This document shows, piece after piece, positions 53,004-61,933 of a stretch of DNA of 64,000 bases. The stretch is taken from assembly GCA_041658605.1 (NCBI GenBank), contig JBAZZU010000001.1, positions 124,001 to 188,000 of the forward strand, in the 5' to 3' direction. Source of the stretch: JBAZWE01 sp041658605. Lineage in GTDB: Bacteria > Actinomycetota > Thermoleophilia > BMS3ABIN01. Within the stretch, counting starts at the first letter, position 1, and each line of letters begins with the position of its first letter. The translations under genes were made by a program, and so were the position numbers. A model generated the notes under the pieces. That model was not told the DNA's origin. It saw nothing but the letters and a program-made list of their open reading frames with translations, and ran no database searches.

Positions 53004-53305
53004 TAATTTTTGCAGCTCTAACTTCGCCCCAAAGGGCTGGAGATAGGTTTCGACAAAAATGACTTCTTTTCCTCTTTGGCGAAATTACAGGATGAAAGAT
53101 GAATTGACAGCAAATGTCCTTTCATTACTTTTTACCACCCCTATAACGGCCGCTATCACCGATTTCTTTACATCCGCTTACCAGCAAACCGCCTGCGGGC
53201 TGCATAACCCGTAAATTCTCTCCCCCTGATGACTTGCGCCCAAACATGGCTTTTCGTAAATCGCAGCGCAAACTGACTATGTCCCGGACAAAGAGATTAT
53301 ATTAA
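53004..53305 (-). other. Intergenic region upstream of the pilus operon
   Basis: 302 bp between trpC and pilM. It holds the sigma-28-type promoter (53143-53170) and a CGGG/CCCG hairpin near 53195-53215, and TATAAT on the minus strand at 53292-53297 without a -35. No gene or known RNA seen. Confidence 0.55.
53143..53170 (-). promoter_or_regulatory. Putative sigma-28 (FliA/sigma-D/WhiG) type promoter for pilM
   Basis: On the minus strand TAAA (53167-53170), 16 bases, GCCGTTAT (53143-53150); consensus TAAA-N14-16-GCCGATAT, 11 of 12 matched. Transcription would start near 53135, leaving a 130-nt leader before pilM. Confidence 0.5.
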
Positions 53306-54079
53306 TCATCCCAGCAACTCTTCCAGCTTTTTGCCGGGGTCCGTACTTCTCATCAGGGTTTCACCTATCAGTACAGCCCGCACGCCAGCGTCCGCCAGAA
53401 GATCAATATCTTTCCGGTCCCTTATTCCGCTCTCACTCACAACCAGACGGTCATTCGGCACAGATTCTATCAGATTCAGGGTGGTTTCCAGATTTACCCT
53501 GAATGTTCTTAAATCACGGTTGTTTATGCCTATCAGCGGCGCCTCTGTTTCCAGTGCCCGCTTGAGTTCCTCTCCATCATGAACCTCTACCAGGCACTCA
53601 AGTCCGTCGCTTACCGCCTCGCCGTATAGTCCGCGCAGCTCGCTTTCTTCCAGGGCGGCGACGATCAAAAGCACTACGTCGGCCCCATAGGCCGCCGCTT
53701 CACGTATCTGATAGGGGTCGATGATAAAATCCTTGCGGATGAGAGGTAAACGGCACGCGCCGCGGGCCGCCTTCAGATCCGCCAGACTTCCCTTGAAATG
53801 TCTCTCCTCGGTCAGGACTGAAATCGCCGCGGCGCCGGCTTTTTCATACGCGCCGGCGATCGAGGCTACATCCAGTTCCGGCCGGATCATACCTTTGGAA
53901 GGCGAGGCTCGCTTGATCTCTGCGATCACCGACATGCCCGGCGCGGCCAGCGCCCGTGCAAAAGAGCCGGCTGCTCCCCTTACCGGCGGCTTCGGAAGTT
54001 CATCCTCGGGCGTGCTTTTCTTCCTGCGTTCCAGGTCTTCCCTGGTTGTTATGAGGATTTTTTCGAGGAACTCCGACAC
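53306..54079 (-). CDS. trpC: Indole-3-glycerol-phosphate synthase
   Basis: Ring closure of CdRP to indoleglycerol phosphate. 257 residues, TIM barrel: VIAEIKRASPSKGMIRP, ISVLTEERHFKGSLADL, LIRKDFIIDPYQI, IGINNRDLRTFRVNLETT and VVSESGIRDRKDI. GTG start abuts the trpD stop. It is the last trp gene here; trpF, trpB and trpA do not follow. Confidence 0.96.
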   Translation of the reverse strand: MSEFLEKILITTREDLERRKKSTPEDELPKPPVRGAAGSFARALAAPGMSVIAEIKRASPSKGMIRPELDVASIAGAYEKAGAAAISVLTEERHFKGSLADLKAARGACRLPLIRKDFIIDPYQIREAAAYGADVVLLIVAALEESELRGLYGEAVSDGLECLVEVHDGEELKRALETEAPLIGINNRDLRTFRVNLETTLNLIESVPNDRLVVSESGIRDRKDIDLLADAGVRAVLIGETLMRSTDPGKKLEELLG

Positions 54080-55117
54080 TTATGCCTGTGCCGCGGTTGC
54101 CTGGATGAATGCTTCCAGCTTCTTCTTCGCGGCTCCGCCGTCGATGCTTTCGGCCGCAAGCCTGACCCCGTCTTCCAGGGATCCGGCAACGCCCACGGCA
54201 TAGAGCGCCGCGCCGGCGTTCATCAGCACGATCTCGCGCCGTACGCCGGATTCCCCATCGAGTATGCTTTTCAGGATCTCCGCGTTCTTCTCCGCCGTGC
54301 CACCCTTGAGCATGTCGGCGCCCGGCGCGCGCTCGAATCCGAATTCCTCGGGGGTTATCGAATAAAGTGAAATCTCGTCTTCGCCTTCACGTATCTCCGC
54401 GATGTCAGTGGGGCCGGTGATGGTTATCTCGTCGAGGCCGTCGGAGCCGTGGACGACGAGGCCGCGCCGGCAGCCCAACTCTTTGAGAGCCCAGGCTATC
54501 ACTTCAACATATGAACGGTCGGAGACACCGATCAGCTGGTATTCGGCTCCGGCGGGATTGGTCAGGGGGCCCAGAAAATTGAATATGGTACGGATGGCCA
54601 GTTCCTTGCGTACCGGAACGACATGCTTCATGGCCTCATGGTGCAGCGGCGCGAACATGAAACCGATGCCGACTTCGCTGATGCAGCGGGCGACCTGCTC
54701 CGCCGGGAGGTTCAGATTGGCCCCCAGTGCCTCAAGCACGTCGGCGCTGCCGCACTGGCTGGTGGCGCTGCGGTTGCCGTGCTTTGCCACCTGCCCCTCG
54801 GCTCCGGCGACCACGAACGCTGCCGTGGTGGAGATATTGAATGTACCGGACTTGTCGCCGCCGGTGCCGCAGGTATCAACCAGGTCTACTCCCTCTACGT
54901 CTACGCTCACGGAAAAGCGGCGCATCGTGCGGGCAAGCCCGACGATCTCCTCAACCGTCTCACCCTTGGAACGCAGCGCCGTCAGAAAACCGGCTGTCTG
55001 CACATCGCTGGCTTTTCCCGACATAATCTGCTCGAGCACCGACTCGGCTTCAGCCTCGGTCAGGTCCGTGCCATCGGCAAGCCTGTCGATCGCGTATGTG
55101 AGGATGTCGTTCGGCAT
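54080..55117 (-). CDS. trpD: Anthranilate phosphoribosyltransferase
   Basis: Transfers phosphoribose from PRPP to anthranilate. 345 residues with DTCGTGGDKSGTFNISTTAA, KHGNRSATSQCGSADVLEAL (core HGNRSATSQCGSADV), FAPLHHEAMKHVVPVRKEL and NFLGPLTNPA. The ATG has GGGAG five bases upstream. Confidence 0.96.
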   Translation of the reverse strand: MPNDILTYAIDRLADGTDLTEAEAESVLEQIMSGKASDVQTAGFLTALRSKGETVEEIVGLARTMRRFSVSVDVEGVDLVDTCGTGGDKSGTFNISTTAAFVVAGAEGQVAKHGNRSATSQCGSADVLEALGANLNLPAEQVARCISEVGIGFMFAPLHHEAMKHVVPVRKELAIRTIFNFLGPLTNPAGAEYQLIGVSDRSYVEVIAWALKELGCRRGLVVHGSDGLDEITITGPTDIAEIREGEDEISLYSITPEEFGFERAPGADMLKGGTAEKNAEILKSILDGESGVRREIVLMNAGAALYAVGVAGSLEDGVRLAAESIDGGAAKKKLEAFIQATAAQA

Positions 55118-55126
55118 CTTCGCTCC

Positions 55127-55702
55127 CTATATATTCATCTTCAGAAAATTATCCAGGATCTTTTTGCCTGGAACAGTAAGGATGCTCTCCGGATGAAACT
55201 GGACGCCCTCCAGAGCCGGCAGCGTCTTATGCCGCACACCCATTACCACGCCGTCTTCAGTCCACGCGGACAGCTCCAGCCCATCGGGAATCGGCTGCGC
55301 CAGGATCAGTGAATGATACCGGGTCGCCGTGAACGGGTTCTCGACGCCCTCGAAAATAGTCTTCCCGTCGTGAATAACTGCAGAGGTCTTCCCATGAACC
55401 GGCGCCACGCCCCTCAATATCTTCCCGCCAAAAACCTGCCCGATCGACTGATGCCCGAGGCAGACTCCCAAGAGTGGCACCTTGCCCCCCAGTTCCTTCA
55501 CTACTTCCATGGAAATGCCCGCCTCGTTGGGCGTGCAAGGACCCGGGGAGATGACGACATGGGTCGGCGCTTTCTCAGCGATATCGGCGACCGTAATGCG
55601 GTCGTTGCGATGCACCTCGATCTCCGCGCCCAGCTCGCCCAGAAACTGTACCAGGTTATAGGTGAAAGAATCGTAGTTATCGACGATCAGCACGCGTGCC
55701 AT
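55127..55702 (-). CDS. trpG: Anthranilate synthase component II (glutamine amidotransferase)
   Basis: Supplies ammonia to TrpE; may double as PabA. 191 residues: LIVDNYDSFTYNLVQFLGEL, ISPGPCTPNEAG, nucleophile Cys in LLGVCLGHQSIGQVFGG and the HPES catalytic His/Glu in VQFHPESIL. ATG with GGAG eight bases upstream. Confidence 0.95.
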   Translation of the reverse strand: MARVLIVDNYDSFTYNLVQFLGELGAEIEVHRNDRITVADIAEKAPTHVVISPGPCTPNEAGISMEVVKELGGKVPLLGVCLGHQSIGQVFGGKILRGVAPVHGKTSAVIHDGKTIFEGVENPFTATRYHSLILAQPIPDGLELSAWTEDGVVMGVRHKTLPALEGVQFHPESILTVPGKKILDNFLKMNI

Positions 55703-55745
55703 CAGCGGCGCTCCTTTCCGTCAGCAATGTGGGTTCCCGCAAGGA

Positions 55746-57269
55746 TCATTCCCACTCCTCCTGCCCCTGGGCCAGCTCTATGGCCGTGAACATCGCCCGG
55801 GCCTTGTTACGCGTCTCCTCATACTCCAACGCTGGCACCGAGTCGGCCACAACTCCGCCTCCCGCCTGCACATAGGCTACTCCGTCCTTGACCACGATAG
55901 TGCGGATGCAGATACAGGTATCCAGCTCGCCGCACTGGAAACTCAGGTAGCCGATGGCTCCTGCGTACGAGCCACGCTTGACCGGCTCAAGCTCGTTGAT
56001 GATCTCCATGGAACGGATCTTGGGCGCGCCGGAAACAGTTCCCGCCGGGAAGGCCGCCTTGAGCGCGTCGGTCGCCTTCATGTCGTCGCGCAGCTTCCCG
56101 ACCACGACCGAGACGATATGCATGACATGGGAATAATATTCTATGCGCATAAGATCGACCACCTCGACTGTACCGGGAACACAGACGCGCCCCAGGTCGT
56201 TGCGGCCCAGGTCGACCAGCATGATGTGCTCGGCGCGCTCCTTTTCGTCGGCCAGCAGATCCTCGGCCAGCCTTTTGTCCTCATCGGGAGTTGCGCCGCG
56301 AGGCCGGGTGCCGGCAATCGGGCGCGTCTCCACCCATCCGTGGTCGACCTTGATCAGCGGCTCCGGTGAGGAGCCGACCAGAGAAAAATCCTCAAAAGCT
56401 ATGTAATACATGTATGGGGAAGGATTGACTGTCCGCAGGCCACGGTAGATGCCGAACGGTGAGACGTCGACGTCTACCTGGAACCGCTGCGATGGAACAG
56501 TCTGGAAGCTGTCGCCGGCAACTATGTATTCCTTCACCTTTTCTACCGCCGACTCAAAATCCTCACGTTTGAAATTGGACGTCGGCTCACCCAGCGCCCT
56601 TCGAGGGTGTCGCACCGGCTGCGGCAGAGGCTGTGACAGAAGCTGCTTGAGCTTGCGAACCCGGTCGCAAGCGGCCTCGTATGCAGCCTCGATATCCACG
56701 CCCTCCTCGACCATCACATTGGCGAGCACATAGATCGTGTGCTTGAGGTGATCGAAGATGACCGTCGAGTCCGAGATAAGGAATGCCATATCTGGCAGGC
56801 CGAGCGTGTCCGGATTCGCCGGCGGCAGCTCCTCGGCCCACCGCACCAGATCGTAACCGAAAAGGCCGACGGCGCCGCCGATGAATGGCGGCAGCTCCTC
56901 GAATTCCGGAGCATTGTAGCGGCACATGTAATCGGAGATGGCGTCGAAGGGGTCATCACAGGCGGTAATGGTCTCGTCACCGCCCTCGCGGATCTTCAGC
57001 TCGCCGTCTTCAAAAGTAATGATCGCCCGCGGGTCACAGCCGAGAAATGAATATCGCCCGATGCGCTCGCCCTGTTCAGCGCTCTCCAGCAAATATGAAT
57101 TCTTCCGGGCGCCGAGCTTCAGGAACGCCGATACCGGCGTCTCCAGGTCGGAGATGAAGCTGTGATAAACAGGGATCAGATTGTAGTTTTCAGCGAGCTC
57201 GCGGACTTCTTCCAGGGTGGGGTGTATCTCCAGACTGGCAGGCGCGGCCGCCGACCCGTCTATTTCCAT
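55746..57269 (-). CDS. trpE: Anthranilate synthase component I
   Basis: Converts chorismate plus ammonia to anthranilate. 507 residues; N-terminal regulatory part includes LLESAEQGERIGRYSFLG, whose LLES-type element is linked to tryptophan feedback inhibition. Chorismate-binding domain: TRPRGATPDEDKRLAEDLL, DLGRNDLGRVC and AFPAGTVSGAPKIRSMEII. Overlaps hisIE by 10 bp. Confidence 0.95.
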   Translation of the reverse strand: MEIDGSAAAPASLEIHPTLEEVRELAENYNLIPVYHSFISDLETPVSAFLKLGARKNSYLLESAEQGERIGRYSFLGCDPRAIITFEDGELKIREGGDETITACDDPFDAISDYMCRYNAPEFEELPPFIGGAVGLFGYDLVRWAEELPPANPDTLGLPDMAFLISDSTVIFDHLKHTIYVLANVMVEEGVDIEAAYEAACDRVRKLKQLLSQPLPQPVRHPRRALGEPTSNFKREDFESAVEKVKEYIVAGDSFQTVPSQRFQVDVDVSPFGIYRGLRTVNPSPYMYYIAFEDFSLVGSSPEPLIKVDHGWVETRPIAGTRPRGATPDEDKRLAEDLLADEKERAEHIMLVDLGRNDLGRVCVPGTVEVVDLMRIEYYSHVMHIVSVVVGKLRDDMKATDALKAAFPAGTVSGAPKIRSMEIINELEPVKRGSYAGAIGYLSFQCGELDTCICIRTIVVKDGVAYVQAGGGVVADSVPALEYEETRNKARAMFTAIELAQGQEEWE

Positions 57270-57898
57270 CGTTTGAGCAGCTCCTCGAACACCTCGTTCA
57301 GCTGGACGTCTGATTTTGCAAGCAAAACCGACATGTGGTACAAAACATCCGCGGCCTCGTAAATGACTTCGTCCCGGTCGCCGCCCTTGGCGGCCACGAT
57401 CAGCTCGGATGACTCCTCGCCGACCTTCTTAAGGATCGTGTCGGTTCCCTTCTCGAAGAGCTTCGTCGTATATGATCCGGGCGGCATCAGCCGTTTGCGT
57501 TCGCGGATCAGCTTGTTGAGCCGGCTGAGCGTCTCGAATACGGCCGGCGTCAGCGGTTGCCCGTCGGCGGACCGGTAGAAACAGGTGTGTTCATTGGTAT
57601 GACATGCCGGACCGCGCTGATCGGCCAGCACCAGCAGGCAGTCCTGGTCGCAGTCATATCGCAATGACTTCACGAACTGGAAATGACCGCTGGTCTCGCC
57701 TTTGTTCCAGAAGGTCTTGCGCGAGCGGCTCCAGAACCAGGTGCGGCCGCTCTCCAGCGTGCGCTTCAGCGCCTCTTCGTTCATGTAGGCCATCATCAGG
57801 ACCTCACCGCTATTCCAGTCCTGCACGATCGCCGGGATAAGGCCGTTCGCGTCGAAAACAAGTTCGCTTATATCGAGTGTGGCGGTATCCTCAGGCAC
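57260..57898 (-). CDS. hisIE: Bifunctional phosphoribosyl-AMP cyclohydrolase / phosphoribosyl-ATP pyrophosphatase
   Basis: Second and third steps of histidine synthesis. 212 residues: HisI domain with MMAYMNEEALKRTLESG, RSRKTFWNKGETSGH, zinc ligands in YDCDQDCLLVL and ACHTNEHTCFYR; then a HisE domain with KVGEESSELIVAAKGGD. GTG start at 57898. It heads the trpE-G-D-C run; no other his gene apart from hisS is nearby. hisI-trpE proximity is known in actinobacteria. Confidence 0.94.
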   Translation of the reverse strand: MPEDTATLDISELVFDANGLIPAIVQDWNSGEVLMMAYMNEEALKRTLESGRTWFWSRSRKTFWNKGETSGHFQFVKSLRYDCDQDCLLVLADQRGPACHTNEHTCFYRSADGQPLTPAVFETLSRLNKLIRERKRLMPPGSYTTKLFEKGTDTILKKVGEESSELIVAAKGGDRDEVIYEAADVLYHMSVLLAKSDVQLNEVFEELLKRWK

Positions 57899-57910
57899 GG
57901 CGTGTTTCGA

Positions 57911-58612
57911 TCATTCCTTGTGTTCCGAGAACTCGTTCATGATTTCAACGGCGTGGCTGGTTCCCAGACGGGCGGCGCCGGCATTGATCATGGTCTCGGC
58001 GTCCTCCGCGGTCCTGATGCCTCCCGCTGCCTTGACGCCCAGGTTCTCCGATAGCTCGTCGCGCAGCAGCTCGACATCCGCCACCGTCGCGCCCTCCGGG
58101 CCGAACCCTGTTGAAGTCTTCACGAAGTCCGCTCCGCCGTCCTCGATCATCTTGCAGGCCAGCTTCTTGAGTTTCTTGTCGAAGTAAGTCGTCTCCATTA
58201 TCACCTTGACCAGCACCAGGCCCTTGCCGACGTTGACGCTCTTCATCCTCACCGCACGCACCACCGCGGTGATCTCGTCACGCACAAGCCTGAAATTACC
58301 CGAGAGCATGGCGCCGATATTCATTACGAACTCCACCTCATCGGCACCGATACCTACCGCGTTTTCCGCGGCCCTCACCTTGGTGCGCGTGGTGTCGCCT
58401 CCGAAAGGAAACGATAAGACCGTGCAGACCTTGACGTCATGGCCTTTCAGCAGAGTCGATGCCAGGGGCACGTAACAGGGGAAGATACATACGGACGCAA
58501 AATGGTGGTTTCGCGCCTCTTCACACAGGGTCTCGATATCAGCCCGGGTCACATCGGGCTTAAGGAGTGTATGATCTATCGTCTTTGCCAGCTCTTCGGT
58601 TCTCAAAGCCAT
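57911..58612 (-). CDS. deoC: Deoxyribose-phosphate aldolase
   Basis: Cleaves 2-deoxyribose-5-phosphate to acetaldehyde and glyceraldehyde-3-phosphate. 233 residues: IDHTLLKPDVTRADIE, CTVLSFPFGGDTTRTK, EVEFVMNIGAML, Schiff-base Lys in FVKTSTGFGPEGAT and KAAGGIRTAEDA. Completes the deoxynucleoside route with Pdp and DeoB. 12 bp upstream of hisIE. Confidence 0.95.
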   Translation of the reverse strand: MALRTEELAKTIDHTLLKPDVTRADIETLCEEARNHHFASVCIFPCYVPLASTLLKGHDVKVCTVLSFPFGGDTTRTKVRAAENAVGIGADEVEFVMNIGAMLSGNFRLVRDEITAVVRAVRMKSVNVGKGLVLVKVIMETTYFDKKLKKLACKMIEDGGADFVKTSTGFGPEGATVADVELLRDELSENLGVKAAGGIRTAEDAETMINAGAARLGTSHAVEIMNEFSEHKE

Positions 58613-58774
58613 ATGTGGCCTCCGTAAGTTTCGTCTTCCGCTGCATCCGCCGGTGTTGCCGACAGCCAGCGCGGCAGTATTTTATACTATCACACGGCGC
58701 AAGGGGGCTTCCCGGCAAACCGGGCCAGGCCATGGCCGTCAATTACAGATCAGGCTCCGCGGCGGATCCGGGAT
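58613..58774 (-). other. Gap between era and deoC
   Basis: Contains a CCCGG-caaa-CCGGG hairpin near 58710-58725 without a U-run, possibly the end of the era transcript. Nothing else recognised. Confidence 0.4.
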
Positions 58775-59677
58775 TTAAAGCCCCAGATCGCCAAGCACTC
58801 TCTCGTCGTCACGCCATTTCTTCTTTACTTTTACCGAGAGCTGCAGAAATACCTTTGAGCCCAGGAGCGCCTCGATGTCCTTGCGGGCCCGCGTCCCGAT
58901 CTCCTTGATCATCTGCCCCTGTTTTCCTATCAGGATGCCTTTCTGCGAATCGCGTTCCACGATCAGGACCGCCTCGATATCGACCATTTCCTTCTTTCCC
59001 CTTTGTTCCATGTACATAACATTCACCGCCACGGCATGGGGGACTTCCTCGCGTGTGAGCACGATAGCCTTCTCACGGATGATCTCACCGGCCAGTACCC
59101 GTTCCGGCTGGTCAGAGACGGCATCCGCGGGGTAATACATCGGTCCCTCGGCAAGCCTCGTGATTATGGCTTCCTTCAGCCCGTCGAGTCCCTGTCCCTT
59201 CCTGGCGCTGATCGGGAATAGCTCCTCGTAGTCCCCCAGTTCGACGGCCGTCTGTATCTGGGGCAGCAACCCGTCGCTCGAGACGAGATCGATCTTGTTG
59301 AGCGCGATTATAACCGGCGTCGAAACAGAGAATGCCGCTTCGGCGACAAAACGGTCGCCGGCTCCGATCTTCTCGGCCGCGTTTAAGACCATCAGCACCA
59401 GGTCCACTTCACGCAGGGTTGTGTTCACCGCCGCCTGCATGCGCTCGGTGAGCCTGTCCCTGGGCCTCTGAAAGCCGGGCAGATCGAGCAGGACCGCCTG
59501 GAAACCATCACCGTTGATCACACCGGCAATGCGATGGCGCGTGGTCTGGGGCGTCCTAGAGACTATTGCGACCTTCTCGCCGACGAGCGCGTTAACCAGC
59601 GTCGATTTACCGACGTTGGGCCTGCCGACGACCGCGATGAAACCTGAACGGAATGGGGAAATGGTCTCTTTGTTCAT
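58775..59677 (-). CDS. era: GTPase Era
   Basis: A 16S rRNA-binding GTPase for 30S maturation. 300 residues: G1 GRPNVGKSTLVNAL, G3 LLDLPGFQRPRDRL (the usual DTPG reads DLPG), G4 ALNKIDLV, and a C-terminal KH domain (GKQGQMIKEIGTRARKDIEA). Its ATG overlaps the GNAT stop (ATGA). The block ybeY-dagK-cdd-era is conserved in Gram-positives, but recO, its usual follower, is elsewhere. Confidence 0.95.
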   Translation of the reverse strand: MNKETISPFRSGFIAVVGRPNVGKSTLVNALVGEKVAIVSRTPQTTRHRIAGVINGDGFQAVLLDLPGFQRPRDRLTERMQAAVNTTLREVDLVLMVLNAAEKIGAGDRFVAEAAFSVSTPVIIALNKIDLVSSDGLLPQIQTAVELGDYEELFPISARKGQGLDGLKEAIITRLAEGPMYYPADAVSDQPERVLAGEIIREKAIVLTREEVPHAVAVNVMYMEQRGKKEMVDIEAVLIVERDSQKGILIGKQGQMIKEIGTRARKDIEALLGSKVFLQLSVKVKKKWRDDERVLGDLGL

Positions 59678-60144
59678 TTTTCAGACTCCTGTGGGGCGTC
59701 TCCGGCTTTCAGTGGCGCCGCCATCAATAGACGGCTGCGGCCCGGACCATAATGATCGGGAAGATAATCGATCTCGCTGAAACCCGTCTTCTCATAGAGC
59801 CTGCGGCCGGGCTCGTTTTCAGGGGCCAGCGTCACCAGCAGCCTGTCGAAGGACTCACGGGAGAGGACTTCAAGGACGCCAGTCAGGATGGCGGTGCCGT
59901 ATCCCTTGCGCTGAAATTCAGGCCTGACATAGAACCCTTCAAGGTAGAGATCGCCTTCTTCCAGGCAACGGATTATCTCGGCCGACCCGATGATCTCTTC
60001 TCCTGACTTGCCGACAAAAAGCAGCCCGCAGGTCGCGATGACCGGCAGCATCCAGGCGTCCAGCGCTGAATCACCGAGTGCATCGCGGCCATACCTTGTC
60101 AGCTGCGCCAGCATGGCTGTGTCCAGGTGCGTCAGCCGGCGCAC
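59674..60144 (-). CDS. GNAT family N-acetyltransferase
   Basis: A 156-residue acetyl-CoA-dependent acyltransferase of unknown substrate. GTG 60144 with GGAG six bases upstream is chosen; the open frame back to 60324 runs through cdd and is rejected. Core features: GSAEIIRCLEEGDLYLEGFY, motif A VRPEFQRKGYGTAILTGVLE (Q/R-x-x-G-x-G/A) and LVTLAPENEPGRRLYEKTGF. Inserted between cdd and era, overlapping era by 4 bp. Confidence 0.85.
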   Translation of the reverse strand: MRRLTHLDTAMLAQLTRYGRDALGDSALDAWMLPVIATCGLLFVGKSGEEIIGSAEIIRCLEEGDLYLEGFYVRPEFQRKGYGTAILTGVLEVLSRESFDRLLVTLAPENEPGRRLYEKTGFSEIDYLPDHYGPGRSRLLMAAPLKAGDAPQESEK

Positions 60145-60169
60145 CGCAAGCTCCTTTTCCCTGCCCGTG

Positions 60170-60583
60170 TCAGCTATCACTGCCGGCCTTTCTGTCAAAA
60201 GCGTCCGGAAGCAGTTCGGCTGCACTCCTGACGATGAACCTGCCCCCGTATCTGTAAGTGACTGCCATTTCAGGAGAAAATTCAAACAGCACCTGCCTGC
60301 AGGCGCCACAGGGCGGCGCGTCAACGTCGCCTTCTCCGGCTACTACCGCCATGGCTTCAAAAGAGCGTTCTCCCGCCGCCACCGCGCAATCGATGGCAAC
60401 GCGTTCGGCGCACATCGAGATTCCATAGGAGGCGTTCTCGACGTTGCAGCCTGTATATATTTTTCCGCTCGCGGCCAGTATGGCTGCCCCTACCCGGAAA
60501 CCTGACTCCCGGGCATATGCCTTCCGGCCGGCCTGGGTAGCGAGCTCGATCAGTTCCTGATGCTGCTTGTTAAGTTCAGTCAA
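60170..60583 (-). CDS. cdd: Cytidine deaminase
   Basis: Deaminates cytidine and deoxycytidine. 137 residues; zinc and catalytic motifs C-A-E in NASYGISMCAERVAI and PCGAC in PPCGACRQVLFEF. TTG start with GGGAAG upstream. Conserved neighbour of era and dagK; works with pdp and deoC in pyrimidine salvage. Confidence 0.94.
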   Translation of the reverse strand: MTELNKQHQELIELATQAGRKAYARESGFRVGAAILAASGKIYTGCNVENASYGISMCAERVAIDCAVAAGERSFEAMAVVAGEGDVDAPPCGACRQVLFEFSPEMAVTYRYGGRFIVRSAAELLPDAFDRKAGSDS

Positions 60584-60658
60584 TTTTCTTCCCTGTTTTG
60601 AGAAGTGCGATGCTAAAAAAATCCGATCCGGGATTGTCCAGCCGGTTGCAGCGCCGGA

Positions 60659-61369
60659 TCATCCCCACAGCTGAAACAGGACAGTCGTTACGCCAATACC
60701 CAGGATTGCTCCGACGAATACTTCTATAACTGAATGGATGCCTGACTCGACGCGGCTCTGGGCGACAAGGAACGCCATAAGGAAGCCCAGCAGTGAGATC
60801 AGCATTCCCCGCTCCATGGAGACCGATACGTAGGTGATCGCCGTCCAGCCCGCAAATGCGACGGCGCTGTGGCCGGAAGGCATACCACCCTGGAAGGGGG
60901 ACCCGCGGTGGAGGATCGCCTTGACGACGATGGCCAGGAGCAGCACAAGCACCAGGGCGATGACCGAAAGGTGCGTCGGCGACTGCCGCACGAGGTTCAC
61001 CAGATTGCGTGACGGCTCCTGAAGCCGGTCAAAGAATACAAGGTATCCAACCGCAAGCGCATTCAGGGAAGAAAAAAGGACCGCGCCCGCCGCAACGTCC
61101 TTGGCGATCTTGGCCATTGGGTCAAAAGCAGTGCCGAACGTATCGATGGCCGCCTCGACCGACGTGTTGATCATCTCCATGACCAGCACAAAAGTGACGC
61201 TCAGCAGCAGGGCGATGATCTCAAGGCGCGACAGGTCGAAGAAGAGGCTGCCTCCGAGAACGATGAAGGCGACGGCAAAATGAATCTTCATGTTGCGCTG
61301 GGTGCGCAACACGTAGACTATGCCCTCGAAAGCCCAGGTAAAACTCTTCAATGTGCTGCGGCGATACAT
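60659..61369 (-). CDS. DagK-PAP2 fusion membrane protein
   Basis: A 236-residue membrane protein. Residues 1-115 are a diacylglycerol/undecaprenol kinase domain of the DgkA type (FAVAFIVLGGSLFFDLSRLE and the signature VMEMINTSVEAAIDTFG). Residues about 125-236 are a PAP2 phosphatase domain with HRGSPFQGGMPSGHSAVAFA and SRVESGIHSVIEVFVGAILG, the last carrying the catalytic His. It probably interconverts lipid phosphates such as undecaprenol and its phosphate; kinase and phosphatase in one chain is notable. Sits at the normal dgkA position between ybeY and cdd. Confidence 0.88.
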   Translation of the reverse strand: MYRRSTLKSFTWAFEGIVYVLRTQRNMKIHFAVAFIVLGGSLFFDLSRLEIIALLLSVTFVLVMEMINTSVEAAIDTFGTAFDPMAKIAKDVAAGAVLFSSLNALAVGYLVFFDRLQEPSRNLVNLVRQSPTHLSVIALVLVLLLAIVVKAILHRGSPFQGGMPSGHSAVAFAGWTAITYVSVSMERGMLISLLGFLMAFLVAQSRVESGIHSVIEVFVGAILGIGVTTVLFQLWG

Positions 61370-61450
61370 GTTCCGTCGATCCCGTCCCCGGTTCTCGGTT
61401 GATTGATATCCGGTGTTTCATAAAAAACCGGCTGCCGTTTCTCCCCGGAC

Positions 61451-61933
61451 TTATTCAGGCCCGGGCTGTTCCTCAACGCAGAACCTGGCCAGTAATTCGT
61501 CCTGCAGTTTTTGCATCTCTCCCGCATCAGATTCGTGATCGTGGCCGGCGATATGCAATATTCCGTGGACGAGCAACAGGCATAACTCCATCTCAAAGGT
61601 TGAATCAAATCCGACTGCCTGCTCCCTCGCCACCTGCGGGCAGATTACCACATCGCCCAGCAGGACCGGCACACCTGACTCATTTTCATCACGCGGCAGC
61701 TCATCATCGACATCGATCGCGAACGAGAGCACGTCCGTCGGCCCTTCCCGGCCCATATGCATCCGGTTGAGATGCGCCATCTCTTCCACTGTCACGAAGT
61801 TGAGGCCGAGCTCGCCCTCCCTGAAACCCAGATGAGCCATGGCCACGGTTGCGTTCAATGCTACCCGTTCGAGATCGATTTCCATGCCCGAGCGGTTATC
61901 CATGGCCACTTCCAGCGCGCGCGCCCCGCTCAT
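61451..61933 (-). CDS. ybeY: Endoribonuclease YbeY
   Basis: A metal-dependent RNase for 16S rRNA 3'-end maturation. 160 residues from ATG 61933, which overlaps the pgpH stop (ATGA); the open frame up to 62050 is rejected. Motifs: EEMAHLNRMHMGREGPTDVL, SFAIDVDDE, GDVVICP, and zinc-binding HGILHIAGHDH. Confidence 0.94.
   Translation of the reverse strand: MSGARALEVAMDNRSGMEIDLERVALNATVAMAHLGFREGELGLNFVTVEEMAHLNRMHMGREGPTDVLSFAIDVDDELPRDENESGVPVLLGDVVICPQVAREQAVGFDSTFEMELCLLLVHGILHIAGHDHESDAGEMQKLQDELLARFCVEEQPGPE

Noticed and set aside
60145..60324. N-terminal extension of the GNAT protein
   Set aside because: It lies entirely within cdd in another frame; GTG 60144 has an excellent Shine-Dalgarno.
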